NCBI GenBank assembly: GCA_029688955.1
Contig: JARUKZ010000003.1
Coordinates: 124,001 to 188,000 of the forward strand
DNA length: 64,000 bases
Direction of reading: 5' to 3'
DNA from: Chitinispirillales bacterium ANBcel5
GTDB taxonomy: Bacteria; Fibrobacterota; Chitinivibrionia; Chitinivibrionales; Chitinispirillaceae
Shown here: one piece after another, positions 1 through 9,551 of the stretch
Layout: every line of letters begins with the position of its first letter
Numbering within the stretch: position 1 is the first letter of the stretch
The notes under the pieces: generated by a model
What the model was told of the DNA's origin: nothing
The model's database searches: none
Seen by the model: the letters and a program-made list of their open reading frames with translations, nothing else
Position numbers and translations under genes: made by a program

Positions 1-2220
1 ACCGTAGAACAGTACGAAGGCCCCTTCCTGAGTAGGGTGGTCCCACACAGCACTTGCCTGTATTAGTTCACTACCACTAACGGTGAATGTTGCATTGCTC
101 ACCGTAAACATACCGCTTGGCATACCCGGTACACGAACTTCCTCCACTGGCATGGAATTGTCTCCCGGGTGCCTGAAAATTGTGTTTCCGGAAATAAGTC
201 CCAGATCAACTTCGGTTAAATCTTCCCTAAATCTTTCACCGTCTGCTGATTGAGCAGTTAATCTGATTTGTACCTGTTCACCAGCCACCACGGTATCGGT
301 AATCTCTCCACTGCCATCGAGTACGTCAACTGTGATCATGTAATCAAGTTCACGGTAGGGCAGAAAACCTACATCTGTAGTAACCGTACCATTAGGACCA
401 TCAGCCTCTATCACCAGTTCGAAAAAAGCATATTCACCCGGTGAGGCAACATTTCTGATGGTTATGGTGTTATTACGATCGATTCTAATATCTCCATCAG
501 GAACATCAACAGTTGTTATATCAGCCTGGCTTATCGCAGTAGCATTACCACCAAACGCATCATCATCAAATTCGACGTCATTTAAAAAGCGGATATAGCC
601 GATTCTTGGGTTGGCAAACTGGCTTGGATCATCAACATCAAGCATAAACTGAAGAATAGCAGTGTTATCATCATCGACTCTAACGGGTCCGGAAGGCCTT
701 ATTCTGGCTATATTAGATTGTCTGGGTGAAGACTGAATAGCCCCAATGTCCACAGGTGTTCCATCGCTTTTACGAATGTTTGCTTCGGGCCATCCCTGTT
801 CCACTATATACTGAGCAACAACCGGATCATCCCAATCAGGAGTGAGAAATTGCGGATCATCGGGATCAAGCGAGAGAAAATAATCCTCCATTTCTATCCA
901 ACGATTATTTGCTGAAGAAGGAAATGGTCCACCCGCGGTTCTGGGTACAATCCTTGCCCCAGGCTCTATAAAATCAGGTGCGGAGACCTGCATTTCAGAC
1001 CCATCAGAACATTCCACTGTAACTTCAGTTCCTCTTTCAACATTATCCATACCATTCATTATGCGTACCTGAGTGTAACCATCCATTTCTTCACCCAGCT
1101 GTCGGCAACTCTGTGGAATCTGAATATGACGACTTCCTATTTCAGGTTCTCCTATCATGGTAGAATACACAGAGTGTTTCATACGGTTTTCAAATGCCGG
1201 ATCAAGTGCATGAAATGGGTTAGTAAAGTCACCGCCATACCCATCGGCCCAGTAATGCATTGGTCTGCTATAGATGTTATTGAATACCAGGTGATGTGCG
1301 CCAGGACGCCAGTGTCCTGCGAATGTTAAATAGTTGTTATGAAAGGTATTGTTGTAAATAGCAAGTGGTGAAAGAAGGTGATCCTTGGTAAAAAATGCGC
1401 CCCCAGCCTGATTGTCACCATCGGGCAAACCACTGACTAAGGAAACGATATCACTGGTCTGATGATAATTGTTGTAGATAAGATTAAACCTGATGGTTGA
1501 CCCAAGGTCCCATACCGATTCCATAAATATTCCCCAGGAATTACTATGGATACGGTTATTTTCTATCAGATGGTCTCCTGTTCTACCAAAGTGAGCAAGT
1601 GGGATAACATTTTCCGGATTGATATCTGCCGGATTTGAGTTTCCATATATCCCCCCCTCATTTCTGTCTTTTATTGCGATCCCAAAATAGGCATTACGAA
1701 AGTCTGAGTTTCTTACAACCGTATTTCCTGCAATCCAAAGACACAGTGCGGCATTTCCATGAAACAGCGGATGCCTTCCCTCCCATACGCCCTGATAGCC
1801 GAATGGAGCAGCACCACCGCCATCCACGATTATCCCGTCTATGGTTACACCCCGTGCTCTTAATACTCTGAGTGCGCCGTTTTCATCGAAATTAATCGTT
1901 GCCGGATTTCGAGATTCCGCTTCATTTCTTGGGTGTACATTTTCTGTATCCTGCCACATTATTACAGGCCTGTTAGACGCGGTAGGATTACTTGATCTAA
2001 GAGTCAGATTGTGGTGAGTACTATCGATAGTAACCTGCTCTTCATAGACCTCAGTGTCTAGAATTTCAATTACATACCCCCGACCGGCTGCTTCCAGAGC
2101 TGCAGAGATAGAAGTAAACTGCCCTTGCCCCGGTGTTTGAGACACAGTTAATTGTTGCGAAAAAACCGACTGAGCTAAAAATGCAATCAGCATCACTAGT
2201 AGTGTTATTTTTCCAGACAT
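1..2220 (-). CDS. Secreted right-handed beta-helix protein, partial (C-terminus beyond window)
   Basis: The frame is open from the ATG at 2220 to base 1 (740 codons), so the C-terminus lies left of the window. The N-terminus is an export signal (MSGKITLLVMLIAFLAQSVFS, about 22 residues, in part: hydrophobic core then A-Q-S). It is followed by a region rich in short beta-strand repeats with asparagine ladders (NNYHQ, NNTFHNN, NNIYSRP), typical of pectate-lyase-like parallel beta-helices, then Ig-like segments near the window edge. It is a close paralogue, collinear along its whole visible length, of the next gene to the right. The start is set by AAGGAG about 11 bases upstream; an in-frame GTG overlapping that site is less likely. 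It is probably a surface or secreted polysaccharide-binding or adhesion protein. No catalytic residues could be assigned. Confidence 0.85.
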   Translation of the reverse strand, partial: MSGKITLLVMLIAFLAQSVFSQQLTVSQTPGQGQFTSISAALEAAGRGYVIEILDTEVYEEQVTIDSTHHNLTLRSSNPTASNRPVIMWQDTENVHPRNEAESRNPATINFDENGALRVLRARGVTIDGIIVDGGGAAPFGYQGVWEGRHPLFHGNAALCLWIAGNTVVRNSDFRNAYFGIAIKDRNEGGIYGNSNPADINPENVIPLAHFGRTGDHLIENNRIHSNSWGIFMESVWDLGSTIRFNLIYNNYHQTSDIVSLVSGLPDGDNQAGGAFFTKDHLLSPLAIYNNTFHNNYLTFAGHWRPGAHHLVFNNIYSRPMHYWADGYGGDFTNPFHALDPAFENRMKHSVYSTMIGEPEIGSRHIQIPQSCRQLGEEMDGYTQVRIMNGMDNVERGTEVTVECSDGSEMQVSAPDFIEPGARIVPRTAGGPFPSSANNRWIEMEDYFLSLDPDDPQFLTPDWDDPVVAQYIVEQGWPEANIRKSDGTPVDIGAIQSSPRQSNIARIRPSGPVRVDDDNTAILQFMLDVDDPSQFANPRIGYIRFLNDVEFDDDAFGGNATAISQADITTVDVPDGDIRIDRNNTITIRNVASPGEYAFFELVIEADGPNGTVTTDVGFLPYRELDYMITVDVLDGSGEITDTVVAGEQVQIRLTAQSADGERFREDLTEVDLGLISGNTIFRHPGDNSMPVEEVRVPGMPSGMFTVSNATFTVSGSELIQASAVWDHPTQEGAFVLFYG

Positions 2221-2519
2221 CAAAATGGCCACTCCTTTTAAAGAGGGATGAATAAGTTCTTGTCTATAGTAGTAACATTTTTTATTTGGGTTTGAAAACA
2301 GAGTAAAAATGTAACCTTACTGCTTACTTAAACCTTTAAACAACTACTTTTTATGACTATTGTTCTATTAAATTATATATAAATTTTTTCTTTGGCAAAA
2401 GCAATCGATTCCTTGCTCTTACTGTTTTTTATGTACTCACCTGTTTAACACCATTACTCCTTCAAACAAAAAAGGAGAGACCCTTGTCTCTCCCCTCTTG
2501 TGCTTTCATCCCTCATTAG
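2221..2519. other. Intergenic region between the two beta-helix paralogues
   Basis: No ORF is supported here. It holds the promoter/leader of the left paralogue and the terminator of the right one. The AT-rich block at about 2340-2420 resembles the block at about 7290-7370 upstream of the other paralogue (both contain a TTTTAT...GTTCTA...AAAGCAATC-like order of words), so promoter and gene appear to have been duplicated together. Confidence 0.6.
2466..2493 (-). terminator. Rho-independent terminator of the beta-helix gene
   Basis: On the minus strand, GGAGAGAC-AAGG-GTCTCTCC forms a perfect 8-bp stem with a four-base loop, followed at once by a run of six T. It lies about 27 bases after the stop codon at 2520, as expected for an intrinsic terminator. 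Confidence 0.85.
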
Positions 2520-5500
2520 CTACTTATCCACATAAAACATCTTGGTGTGGTTTTTGTCTTCAGGATCTACACCTTCTCCCTCTACGCGTATTTTAGCCAT
2601 ATATGTTCCTGCACCGATATGTCGGCCACTCTGATTTCTCAAGGGGTGCTGCCATTCGTATAGCATGTAGCTTAAGTTTGGATCCTGTTCTAAATTTTCG
2701 CTGAATACTACGTTACCCAAATAATCATACACCACCAAATCAACATCTATGTCAATATTTTCGACTCTCGCTCTGAAGTCAATCCTAAACAGTACCCCCT
2801 GAAATTCGCCCCTGTTTTCAGGCAGGCTGACCGATTGACCCCATTTGTAGGGACTTGGTCCTACAAAGACCTGAATTTCTACAGGAACTGCTCCCACTTC
2901 AAGAGGAACCCTTTTGTTATCAGCATTTTCCTGGTAATTACCTTCCAGGTCAGAGATCTGTGCAACAGGGTTGATATAAATAAGGTCTCCGGTTCTTGGA
3001 TAAAATCCACCGGGAATTGTATCAACGAGAAAATAGTATTGGCCGGCTCTTTCGGAATCGAGGCGCAGAACCATGCTGTACTCTTCCTCTTGCCCTCCCT
3101 CACGTGTTATAAACCCAAAAGGCTGATTATGTGAAGGTGTTTCACTAATTTCACTAAATTGTACCACCAATGTATCAGGAGCGAACAGGCCTTCACCTAA
3201 TCCCCGACCTGGTCCATAGCGCGCTTCGGTAATTACAGGGGCTGCTCTGTCACGTACAATCGCAGTAACTTTTTCGGAAAACCCCTCAAAATGAAGTGTA
3301 CCGGTCATTCTACCATCGGTATAATCAGCCACATTTTCTGTAAAGGCATCGACCATGTTGATGATCACGGTTGCATTGGTTTCACCGTAAGAGAACCTGT
3401 CACTATACAACGTGCCTGTTTCAGAATTATGAATCCAGGTAAAAGCCGCACTATCAAGAACAACATCCTTGTTGAAATGAATCTCAACTCTGTTTACAAT
3501 ACCATCTGCATTGGTGTCATAAAAGTAGGCTGAATCCACTTCCGGTGGAATAGGCCTTAGCCCCAATTCAACAGGAGTGTTATTGGGATGAGCTGGGATT
3601 TCACGGGAGTCCATGACGTTTTCTGAAAATTTCAGAAAATCACCCTCACCCGGGGCATTATCTCCAAGGTCTTCCACCACGACTTTGAATTGATTATCAT
3701 CATAAGGGATATGACGAAGCACGTTAAGAGTAAACTCTTCCCCGGTTCCGCTCTTTATAAGTATCAGAGACTGACCTTCAAGTGTAGATAATGAAAGCCT
3801 TTCGGTGAATCTAAGGATAAGAGTATCGACTCCGGGTCTGAGCCGTTCGTGAACTATTCCTGAACTAATCATTGGCCCCACGCTATCGATGACCCTGAAG
3901 CGGTTTACTTCGACCAGTGGCGGATCGATAAGAGGGTCTTTTGATGTATAAAAATGAGTTCCAAGCTGATCATCTCCGGAAAAGGTAGTTATTGCGGGAG
4001 GGAAACGATCGAGAAATCTAACCGTAATATGCTTTGGATTCTCTTCATTCAACCGTATATCATACTGACTGGTGGCAACTCTGCGCACCTCAGCATTGTC
4101 CTCATCTCTTACAGGCCAAAACAACTCGATAGAATCGGGAAGTTCCTCTAACTCTTCCAAATAATAGACTTCCATCCTATTTACCCGCCCATCACCAGAA
4201 TCTGCATAGACAACACCGTAATCCACGAGGGTTGGAGTTTGAGAGAAATAGATTTCATCTCTGAATCCCATAATCAACGTATTATCCTGAGTTGGAGCAG
4301 CAGAAATAGTAGCGCCGTCTACCACACTCGTTCCGGTGATCCACACTCTTACCTGACCATTTTCAAGATTGAAAATACGGGTCTGGGTAGTTGCGTCTGG
4401 TGAAGCAAATACAGCGACACCAGGATCCGGAGTAATCTCTATCTCTGTGTCTCTGTGTTCGAGTAAAGAGTCCCCTGCCTCACCTCCGTAAGCTCTTATC
4501 ACCACAGGGATTTTTTCACCAACTTCACCCCTGATCTCTGCATTTTCGTCAAATGCAAGGGTATCGCTGTAAAAAATATGAAGCCTGTCTCTTGCTCTTC
4601 CAACCCGTAACCGTCCATCATCGGTGGCTCCATTGGCAGTCAATGTTGCCCTGAGGGTAAAGATGTCGTTAATATTACCATTGGTAACTTCAGCATTGAA
4701 TAATGCCGCTCCGGTGTGGTCAGTTGTAGTTGTCGCGGGACCACTTATATCACCGATTTCTGGATTAAGGCTCTCGATTGTTACCGGTGCTTCAACATTC
4801 ACTGCATTCCCGAATCTATCAAAGACTCTGACTTGTACCTGCCGTGAAGAACCGGGGTCGATAGTTGGCGCCTCATCAGAAACGGTGGTTGATGGAGGGT
4901 CTTCAAACACCACATTATCCGGAGTTCCAGGAGCAATTACCACATCAGCAGTACCGAAAAAGGGCAACTGCCTATCCCCGTATACCCAGGAGGCTGTAGC
5001 CGAGATATATTCTGTACCACCCCGGGGAACTCTGGTGAAAACCACCTCTGGTTGGGTACTAACTATTATTTGAGAAATCTCAAGCGCATCTTGCGGCTCT
5101 TCCCCTTCACCGGGCCATCTGTATAGGGTATAACCTGAATTAAGGTTAACTTCAACCTCAGTAAGGGTTTCGGTAAAACTTCTTCCAGTAGCAGCATCCA
5201 CAGGTGCAAGCCTTAAACGTACCCGCTCACCTGCTCTGACCGTATCCAGCACATTACCACCCATATCGAGCACCTGAACTTCAAACAGATAATCAAGCTC
5301 TCTGTAGGGCAGAAATCCTACATCAGTGGTTACAGTCTGACCATTAGGTCCTTCACCCTCGATCACCATTTCAAAGAAAGCATAGTCACCTACACCCTGT
5401 ACAGGAACATTTATTGAATTGGCACCGCCCCTTATGGGTGTAGAGGGTGGAGTGATATCTACAATATCGCTTGCCGCAATTACCGGCGCATTATTTGCAA

Positions 5501-7178
5501 ATGAGTCATCAAATTCCACATCTCTAAGAAATCTGAGATATTTGATTCTGGGGTTACTGAATTCGGGTGGAATATTGAGGTCAAAAGCAAGGCTTGCCAA
5601 ATTATTATCATCTATTAGCACAGGAGCGACAGGTGTGATTCTTCCGAAAACAGTGGGTACAGGACCCGATTGAGCTGCTCCGATGTCGACGATACTGCCA
5701 TCCCCTTTAACTATTCCGGCTTCGGGCCACCCTGCTTCTTTAATGATCGAGTCTACTGTGGGATGATCCCAGTCCGGCACGAGAAAATCCGGGTGTGTGG
5801 GGTCATCGGTATTGAGAAAATGGTTCTGAATTTCAAACCAACGGATATTTGCGGAAGCAGGGAATGGGTCACCGGCAGAAGCTGCGAATAGGGCTCCTGG
5901 TGATATGAAATCGTTGGTTGGAACCTCAACCTCGGATCCATCATCGCACTCTATAGTTACAACAGCCCCACTTTGAACAGCCCCACCATCTATTCCATTC
6001 ATCAAACGAACCTGAGTATATCCCTCCATTTCCTCACCACCTGACATGCGGCAACCCGGAGGGGTACCGATGTAACGTCCCTCAAACACAGGTTCCAGTG
6101 CCTGGGCCGCATAAATACTATGCTTCATCCGGTTAGGGTAGAGTGGATCCATGGCATGAAAGGGATTAGTATATTCTCCTCCACTATAGCCATCGGCCCA
6201 CAGATATCTGGGCCTGCTGTAAATATTATTGAAGATAAGATGCTGTGCACCTGAGCGCCATTGGCCTCCAAAAGTGAGATAATTATTATGGAATGTGTTG
6301 TTATAAATAGCAAGCGGCGAAAGTATATGGTCTTTTGTGGTCATGGCACCACCCATGTTGTGATCACCATCCCCCAGACCACGAACTTCTGAAACTATAT
6401 CTGAGCTCTGATGATAGTTATTGTATAAAAAGTTAAATCTTATAGTTGAACCCAGATCCCACACCGATTCCATAAATATGCCCCAAGAGTTACCATGGAT
6501 ATGGTTGTGCTCTATAAGGTGATTACCGGTTCTGCCAAACCCGGAAAGCGGTATAACGTTTTCTGGTGTAATGTCTGCAGGGTTTGAGTTACCGTATATC
6601 CCCCCCTCATTTCTGTCTTTCACTGCAATACCATAGAAAGCATTTCTGGCATCGGAATTTCTGATTACCACGTTTCCGGATATCCACAGACAAATAGCTG
6701 AATTTCCATGGAACAGTGGATGAGCATTTCCTCCATCACTCCAAACTCCCGGATACCCAAAGGGCATAGCACCACCACCGTCAACAATTATTCCATCTAT
6801 GGTTACGCCCCGTGCTCTTAAAACGCGAAGTGCCCCGTTTCGGTCAAAGTTTATCATATCGGGATTCTGTGCTTCGGTTATATTCATTGGATGAACATTT
6901 TCGGTATCCTGCCACATTATAACCGGTCTGCTTGAGGATGTCGGGTTAGAAGAGGTAAGCGTCAGTCCGTTATGGGTACTGTCGATTGTTACCTGTTCTT
7001 CGTAGACCGCATTATCTAAGATTCTTATTACAGCACCTTCTCCGGCAGCATCTAACGCAGCCGAAATAGTGGAAAACATTCCTTCTCCATCCTGAGACAC
7101 TGTCAGGATGGTTTGTGAGAAGGCTAACTGAGCCATCATAACAATCACCAATAAAATGATCGATTTTTTTGCAGACAT
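2520..7178 (-). CDS. Large secreted beta-helix protein with Ig-like and C-terminal FlgD-like domain
   Basis: About 1552 residues. An N-terminal signal peptide (KKSIILLVIVMMAQLAFSQ) is followed by a parallel beta-helix region (about 30-390) with NNYHQSS, NNTFHNN and NNIYSRP strand/turn repeats. Next come Ig-like segments (about 520-760), a Big-1/invasin-like domain (about 800-910; RVFDRFGNAVNVEAPVTI), further beta-rich repeats, and a C-terminal FlgD/Ig-like domain (about 1440-1552; VVYDYLGNVVF ... GAGTYMAKIRV) of the kind used for surface sorting or anchoring in this group. The ATG at 7178 is preferred because AAGGAG lies 11 bases upstream and the paralogue starts at the same place; the frame also extends to a GTG at 7190 that overlaps the ribosome site. 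Function is probably adhesion or polysaccharide interaction; an enzymatic role is not demonstrated. Confidence 0.85.
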   Translation of the reverse strand: MSAKKSIILLVIVMMAQLAFSQTILTVSQDGEGMFSTISAALDAAGEGAVIRILDNAVYEEQVTIDSTHNGLTLTSSNPTSSSRPVIMWQDTENVHPMNITEAQNPDMINFDRNGALRVLRARGVTIDGIIVDGGGAMPFGYPGVWSDGGNAHPLFHGNSAICLWISGNVVIRNSDARNAFYGIAVKDRNEGGIYGNSNPADITPENVIPLSGFGRTGNHLIEHNHIHGNSWGIFMESVWDLGSTIRFNFLYNNYHQSSDIVSEVRGLGDGDHNMGGAMTTKDHILSPLAIYNNTFHNNYLTFGGQWRSGAQHLIFNNIYSRPRYLWADGYSGGEYTNPFHAMDPLYPNRMKHSIYAAQALEPVFEGRYIGTPPGCRMSGGEEMEGYTQVRLMNGIDGGAVQSGAVVTIECDDGSEVEVPTNDFISPGALFAASAGDPFPASANIRWFEIQNHFLNTDDPTHPDFLVPDWDHPTVDSIIKEAGWPEAGIVKGDGSIVDIGAAQSGPVPTVFGRITPVAPVLIDDNNLASLAFDLNIPPEFSNPRIKYLRFLRDVEFDDSFANNAPVIAASDIVDITPPSTPIRGGANSINVPVQGVGDYAFFEMVIEGEGPNGQTVTTDVGFLPYRELDYLFEVQVLDMGGNVLDTVRAGERVRLRLAPVDAATGRSFTETLTEVEVNLNSGYTLYRWPGEGEEPQDALEISQIIVSTQPEVVFTRVPRGGTEYISATASWVYGDRQLPFFGTADVVIAPGTPDNVVFEDPPSTTVSDEAPTIDPGSSRQVQVRVFDRFGNAVNVEAPVTIESLNPEIGDISGPATTTTDHTGAALFNAEVTNGNINDIFTLRATLTANGATDDGRLRVGRARDRLHIFYSDTLAFDENAEIRGEVGEKIPVVIRAYGGEAGDSLLEHRDTEIEITPDPGVAVFASPDATTQTRIFNLENGQVRVWITGTSVVDGATISAAPTQDNTLIMGFRDEIYFSQTPTLVDYGVVYADSGDGRVNRMEVYYLEELEELPDSIELFWPVRDEDNAEVRRVATSQYDIRLNEENPKHITVRFLDRFPPAITTFSGDDQLGTHFYTSKDPLIDPPLVEVNRFRVIDSVGPMISSGIVHERLRPGVDTLILRFTERLSLSTLEGQSLILIKSGTGEEFTLNVLRHIPYDDNQFKVVVEDLGDNAPGEGDFLKFSENVMDSREIPAHPNNTPVELGLRPIPPEVDSAYFYDTNADGIVNRVEIHFNKDVVLDSAAFTWIHNSETGTLYSDRFSYGETNATVIINMVDAFTENVADYTDGRMTGTLHFEGFSEKVTAIVRDRAAPVITEARYGPGRGLGEGLFAPDTLVVQFSEISETPSHNQPFGFITREGGQEEEYSMVLRLDSERAGQYYFLVDTIPGGFYPRTGDLIYINPVAQISDLEGNYQENADNKRVPLEVGAVPVEIQVFVGPSPYKWGQSVSLPENRGEFQGVLFRIDFRARVENIDIDVDLVVYDYLGNVVFSENLEQDPNLSYMLYEWQHPLRNQSGRHIGAGTYMAKIRVEGEGVDPEDKNHTKMFYVDK

Positions 7179-7715
7179 AAATTTTGCCACTCCTTACTAA
7201 AGAGGGATAGATAGACAGTTCTTTATTAGTATAAGTGTAATAACACCTGTAACCTAAACGCAGTCACCCTGCAACTAAAACGCTTAAACTGGCTGTTTTA
7301 TATAAGATAGTTCTACAGTTTAATAATAAATATTTCCGGTGTAAAAAGCAATCCATTCTTTGCTCCAGCACTGTTTAATGCACACATTTGTTTACACCTT
7401 TCTTTTGCCTCACCATTTCGGTTTGAATAAACCTACTTTAATGAATACATGCAATAAAAATCATTTCCAGCACCCCTTTCCACAATTGTTTAAGCAAGCG
7501 GAAACAGCACAGTATTTCCTAACGCCCTATATTTAATATACTTAAACCTAAGGAAATTGGTTTCTTTTTGAACTTTTTGTACTCTAAAGTGTACTCATCG
7601 GTTTAACAATGTCTCTTGTTAGTTGTTACATTTTTTCGCCCGGCCTTGCCTGAACAGTTTTAAAAGGATACAATAATAGCTATCAGCACATCGAATTTTT
7701 CATGGGAGGCAAAAG
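7179..7715. other. Long intergenic leader, no gene seen
   Basis: About 540 bases without a convincing ORF on either strand. The left part holds the promoter/leader for the leftward beta-helix gene and shares word order with the leader of its paralogue. I see no other element. Confidence 0.5.
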
Positions 7716-7835
7716 ATGGAAGTTTCCCCACTGGATAGCCATCAATATTATAGTACAGTTAAACGCAGGTTGACTGCAAAGGTGGCGGAAGGCCTGCTGT
7801 CCAGGATGGGAGGTTTACATGCATCAACGAGTTGA
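7716..7835 (+). CDS. Tiny ORF (39 aa), unknown
   Basis: ATG at 7716 lies 6 bases after GGGAGG (7704-7709). The product starts MEVSPLDSHQYYSTVKRR and is basic. It overlaps the start of the next tiny ORF by 17 bases in a different frame, an arrangement seen in translationally coupled pairs such as toxin-antitoxin modules. I recognise no family, and 39 codons could be open by chance; the ribosome site is the main argument for it. Confidence 0.3.
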   Translation: MEVSPLDSHQYYSTVKRRLTAKVAEGLLSRMGGLHASTS

Positions 7836-7971
7836 GCACTATGTAACGCTCGACGATCGCCCAAACAGGGACACGATCATAGAGAAAGATGAGATATTAA
7901 GCCTTATCATAGATATTGAGGTCTTATCTAGTGAGAATTTCTATGATAAGTATTTTGACCTTGATGATTAG
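7819..7971 (+). CDS. Small acidic protein (50 aa), unknown
   Basis: ATG at 7819 follows GGGAGG (7808-7813) by 5 bases. The product is 50 residues, strongly acidic at the C-terminus (IDIEVLSSENFYDKYFDLDD) and has protein-like composition. It overlaps the preceding 39-codon ORF. The two may form a coupled pair or be the remnant of a longer gene. No family is recognised. Confidence 0.4.
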   Translation: MHQRVEHYVTLDDRPNRDTIIEKDEILSLIIDIEVLSSENFYDKYFDLDD

Positions 7972-8196
7972 CGATGATGTCTCTTAAAAAAGGGTGATTA
8001 TTGAGACATGTGTAATCGGCAGTTATGAAGACTTTTTGCTAAACGATGCTTCAATCCACGGTCTTCCAGCCGGAAAACGAAGAAAAGTCCGGCCTGAAAA
8101 ACCGCGAGAAAAGTGTCCAAGGCATTGAGTTAACATTTCTGCCGTTAGTTTTACTCCCCCGATTAACCAGGTGCCATCATTTTAAGCAGAAACAAT

Positions 8197-8988
8197 TCAA
8201 ATTGTCGTAGGGATATCCAGAAAAACTGTTTCTATACCAAATTTTTCCGTGATCAGTTCACCAAGCGCCCGCACCCCGCCCTTTTCGGAGTGGTAATGTC
8301 CGCAATAGATCACATTTATCTCTGCTTCCAGCGCAGCGTGATAATTTTCATGGGATGATTCGCCGGTGATAAACAGGTCGACCCCCTTATTAATTGCTTC
8401 CTGAAGCTCCCCTGCTGCTCCGCCTGATACCACAGCAACCCGCTTAATATTATTAGTACCAAAAGGCAGCATCGACACCCTGCAATCCAGATGTTTGGTT
8501 AAAATTCTGGATATTGCATCAATTGAAACAGGCTCATTAAGGGTACCTTCAAACCCTATCTGCATCCCCTTATACCAACCAAACGGCTTAAGCGCTAAAA
8601 GACCTAGCATCTCTGCAAGTTTTGCGTTGTTACCAAGAGATGGGTGAAGGTCGAGGGGCAGATGAGAGGCATAGAGATTTAAATCGTTGTCTAACAAATA
8701 TTTAAGGTGATTGTAAACAGACCCCGTAATTGATCGCAGACCATCCCAGATAATCCCGTGATGGGCAATAAGCATTTGGCAGCCGCTTGCAACGGCTTGT
8801 TTGTATGCTTCCATGCAGGCGTCTACGGTTAATGCAATCCGTTGTATCTCTTCACCCCCCTGAACCTGAAGCCCGTTTCGGGAAACGTCCTTTATAGCAC
8901 CAGTGGCCAAAGTAGTGTCAAGAAAGGATACAAGGTGATCTCTTTTCACAAAATTATTGTCTGCAGAATTATTCGGTGTTGTTTTCAT
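8197..8988 (-). CDS. NIF3-like dinuclear metal-centre protein
   Basis: 263 residues matching the NIF3/YqfO/YbgI family: toroidal hexameric proteins with a two-metal site, often annotated as GTP cyclohydrolase I type 2 homologues although the physiological role is unsettled. Visible metal-site motifs are AHHGIIW (two adjacent His), SHLPLD, and the C-terminal GHYHSEKGGVRALGE block. The length fits the short form of the family, without the inserted PII-like domain. The start codon overlaps the stop of the upstream YkgJ-like gene (ATGA), so the two are translationally coupled, and prfB is the first gene of the same leftward operon. Cytosolic. Confidence 0.9.
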   Translation of the reverse strand: MKTTPNNSADNNFVKRDHLVSFLDTTLATGAIKDVSRNGLQVQGGEEIQRIALTVDACMEAYKQAVASGCQMLIAHHGIIWDGLRSITGSVYNHLKYLLDNDLNLYASHLPLDLHPSLGNNAKLAEMLGLLALKPFGWYKGMQIGFEGTLNEPVSIDAISRILTKHLDCRVSMLPFGTNNIKRVAVVSGGAAGELQEAINKGVDLFITGESSHENYHAALEAEINVIYCGHYHSEKGGVRALGELITEKFGIETVFLDIPTTI

Positions 8989-9536
8989 GTTTCAAACCCC
9001 AGAAAAGCTAAAAAGTGCTTAACTCCGCCCGTTTTACGGGAACTGTTCCATTTTTCTATAATAGAATAATAGTGAGAATCTTCCCTGATCTCTTGTTTTG
9101 CTATTTTTATCAGATCGTTTTCTACGGTGGTATGTGATGGTTTTGCTTTGCATTGAGTAATCTTATTCAAAGTTACAGATTCAATTTTCCTGTTTTTGGA
9201 ATTGAGTTCAATGCTGTGGGGAAAGCTTCTGCACGTTACCGGGCGATTCTTATAAACGGAGCAGGTAAAATCGCCGCTGAGAAACACACATTTTTCACTA
9301 ACTCTTTTAAGGCCCATGGCCCGTTTACCATACCTGAAACGAATCCATAGTGGCGCATCCGGATCGTAATTCATTTCTGAAGGGGAGAAGAAGCGTACAA
9401 ATCGTTGCGGAGGTTGTTTTAAAAATCGGCTGATTCTCAAAACATCTCTGTAAGTGACGGGTACAATGGGCTCTCTGCAGCACCTCCCGCACCTGGAGCA
9501 ATCAACTATAGTACAGACTCTTTCTTCACCCACCAT
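8985..9536 (-). CDS. YkgJ-family cysteine-cluster protein
   Basis: 183 residues. The N-terminal CSRCGRCCREP motif (CxxCxxCC), followed by CVFLSGDFTCSVYKNRP and TCRSFPHSIE, is the hallmark of the YkgJ/Fli-B-like family, which is thought to hold a zinc or Fe-S cluster. Its biochemical function is unknown. The ATG at 9536 is preferred over the TTG one codon upstream because AAGGG lies 4-5 bases before it. The gene starts 15 bases after prfB ends and overlaps the NIF3-like gene by four bases. The operon prfB-ykgJ-nif3 suggests co-transcription, not a shared pathway. Confidence 0.85.
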   Translation of the reverse strand: MVGEERVCTIVDCSRCGRCCREPIVPVTYRDVLRISRFLKQPPQRFVRFFSPSEMNYDPDAPLWIRFRYGKRAMGLKRVSEKCVFLSGDFTCSVYKNRPVTCRSFPHSIELNSKNRKIESVTLNKITQCKAKPSHTTVENDLIKIAKQEIREDSHYYSIIEKWNSSRKTGGVKHFLAFLGFET

Positions 9537-9551
9537 CAATCCCTTCAGTTT

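Noticed and set aside
4624-5073. 149-codon plus-strand ORF
   Set aside because: Lies antisense within the large beta-helix gene; no ribosome site or recognisable motif. A shadow frame.
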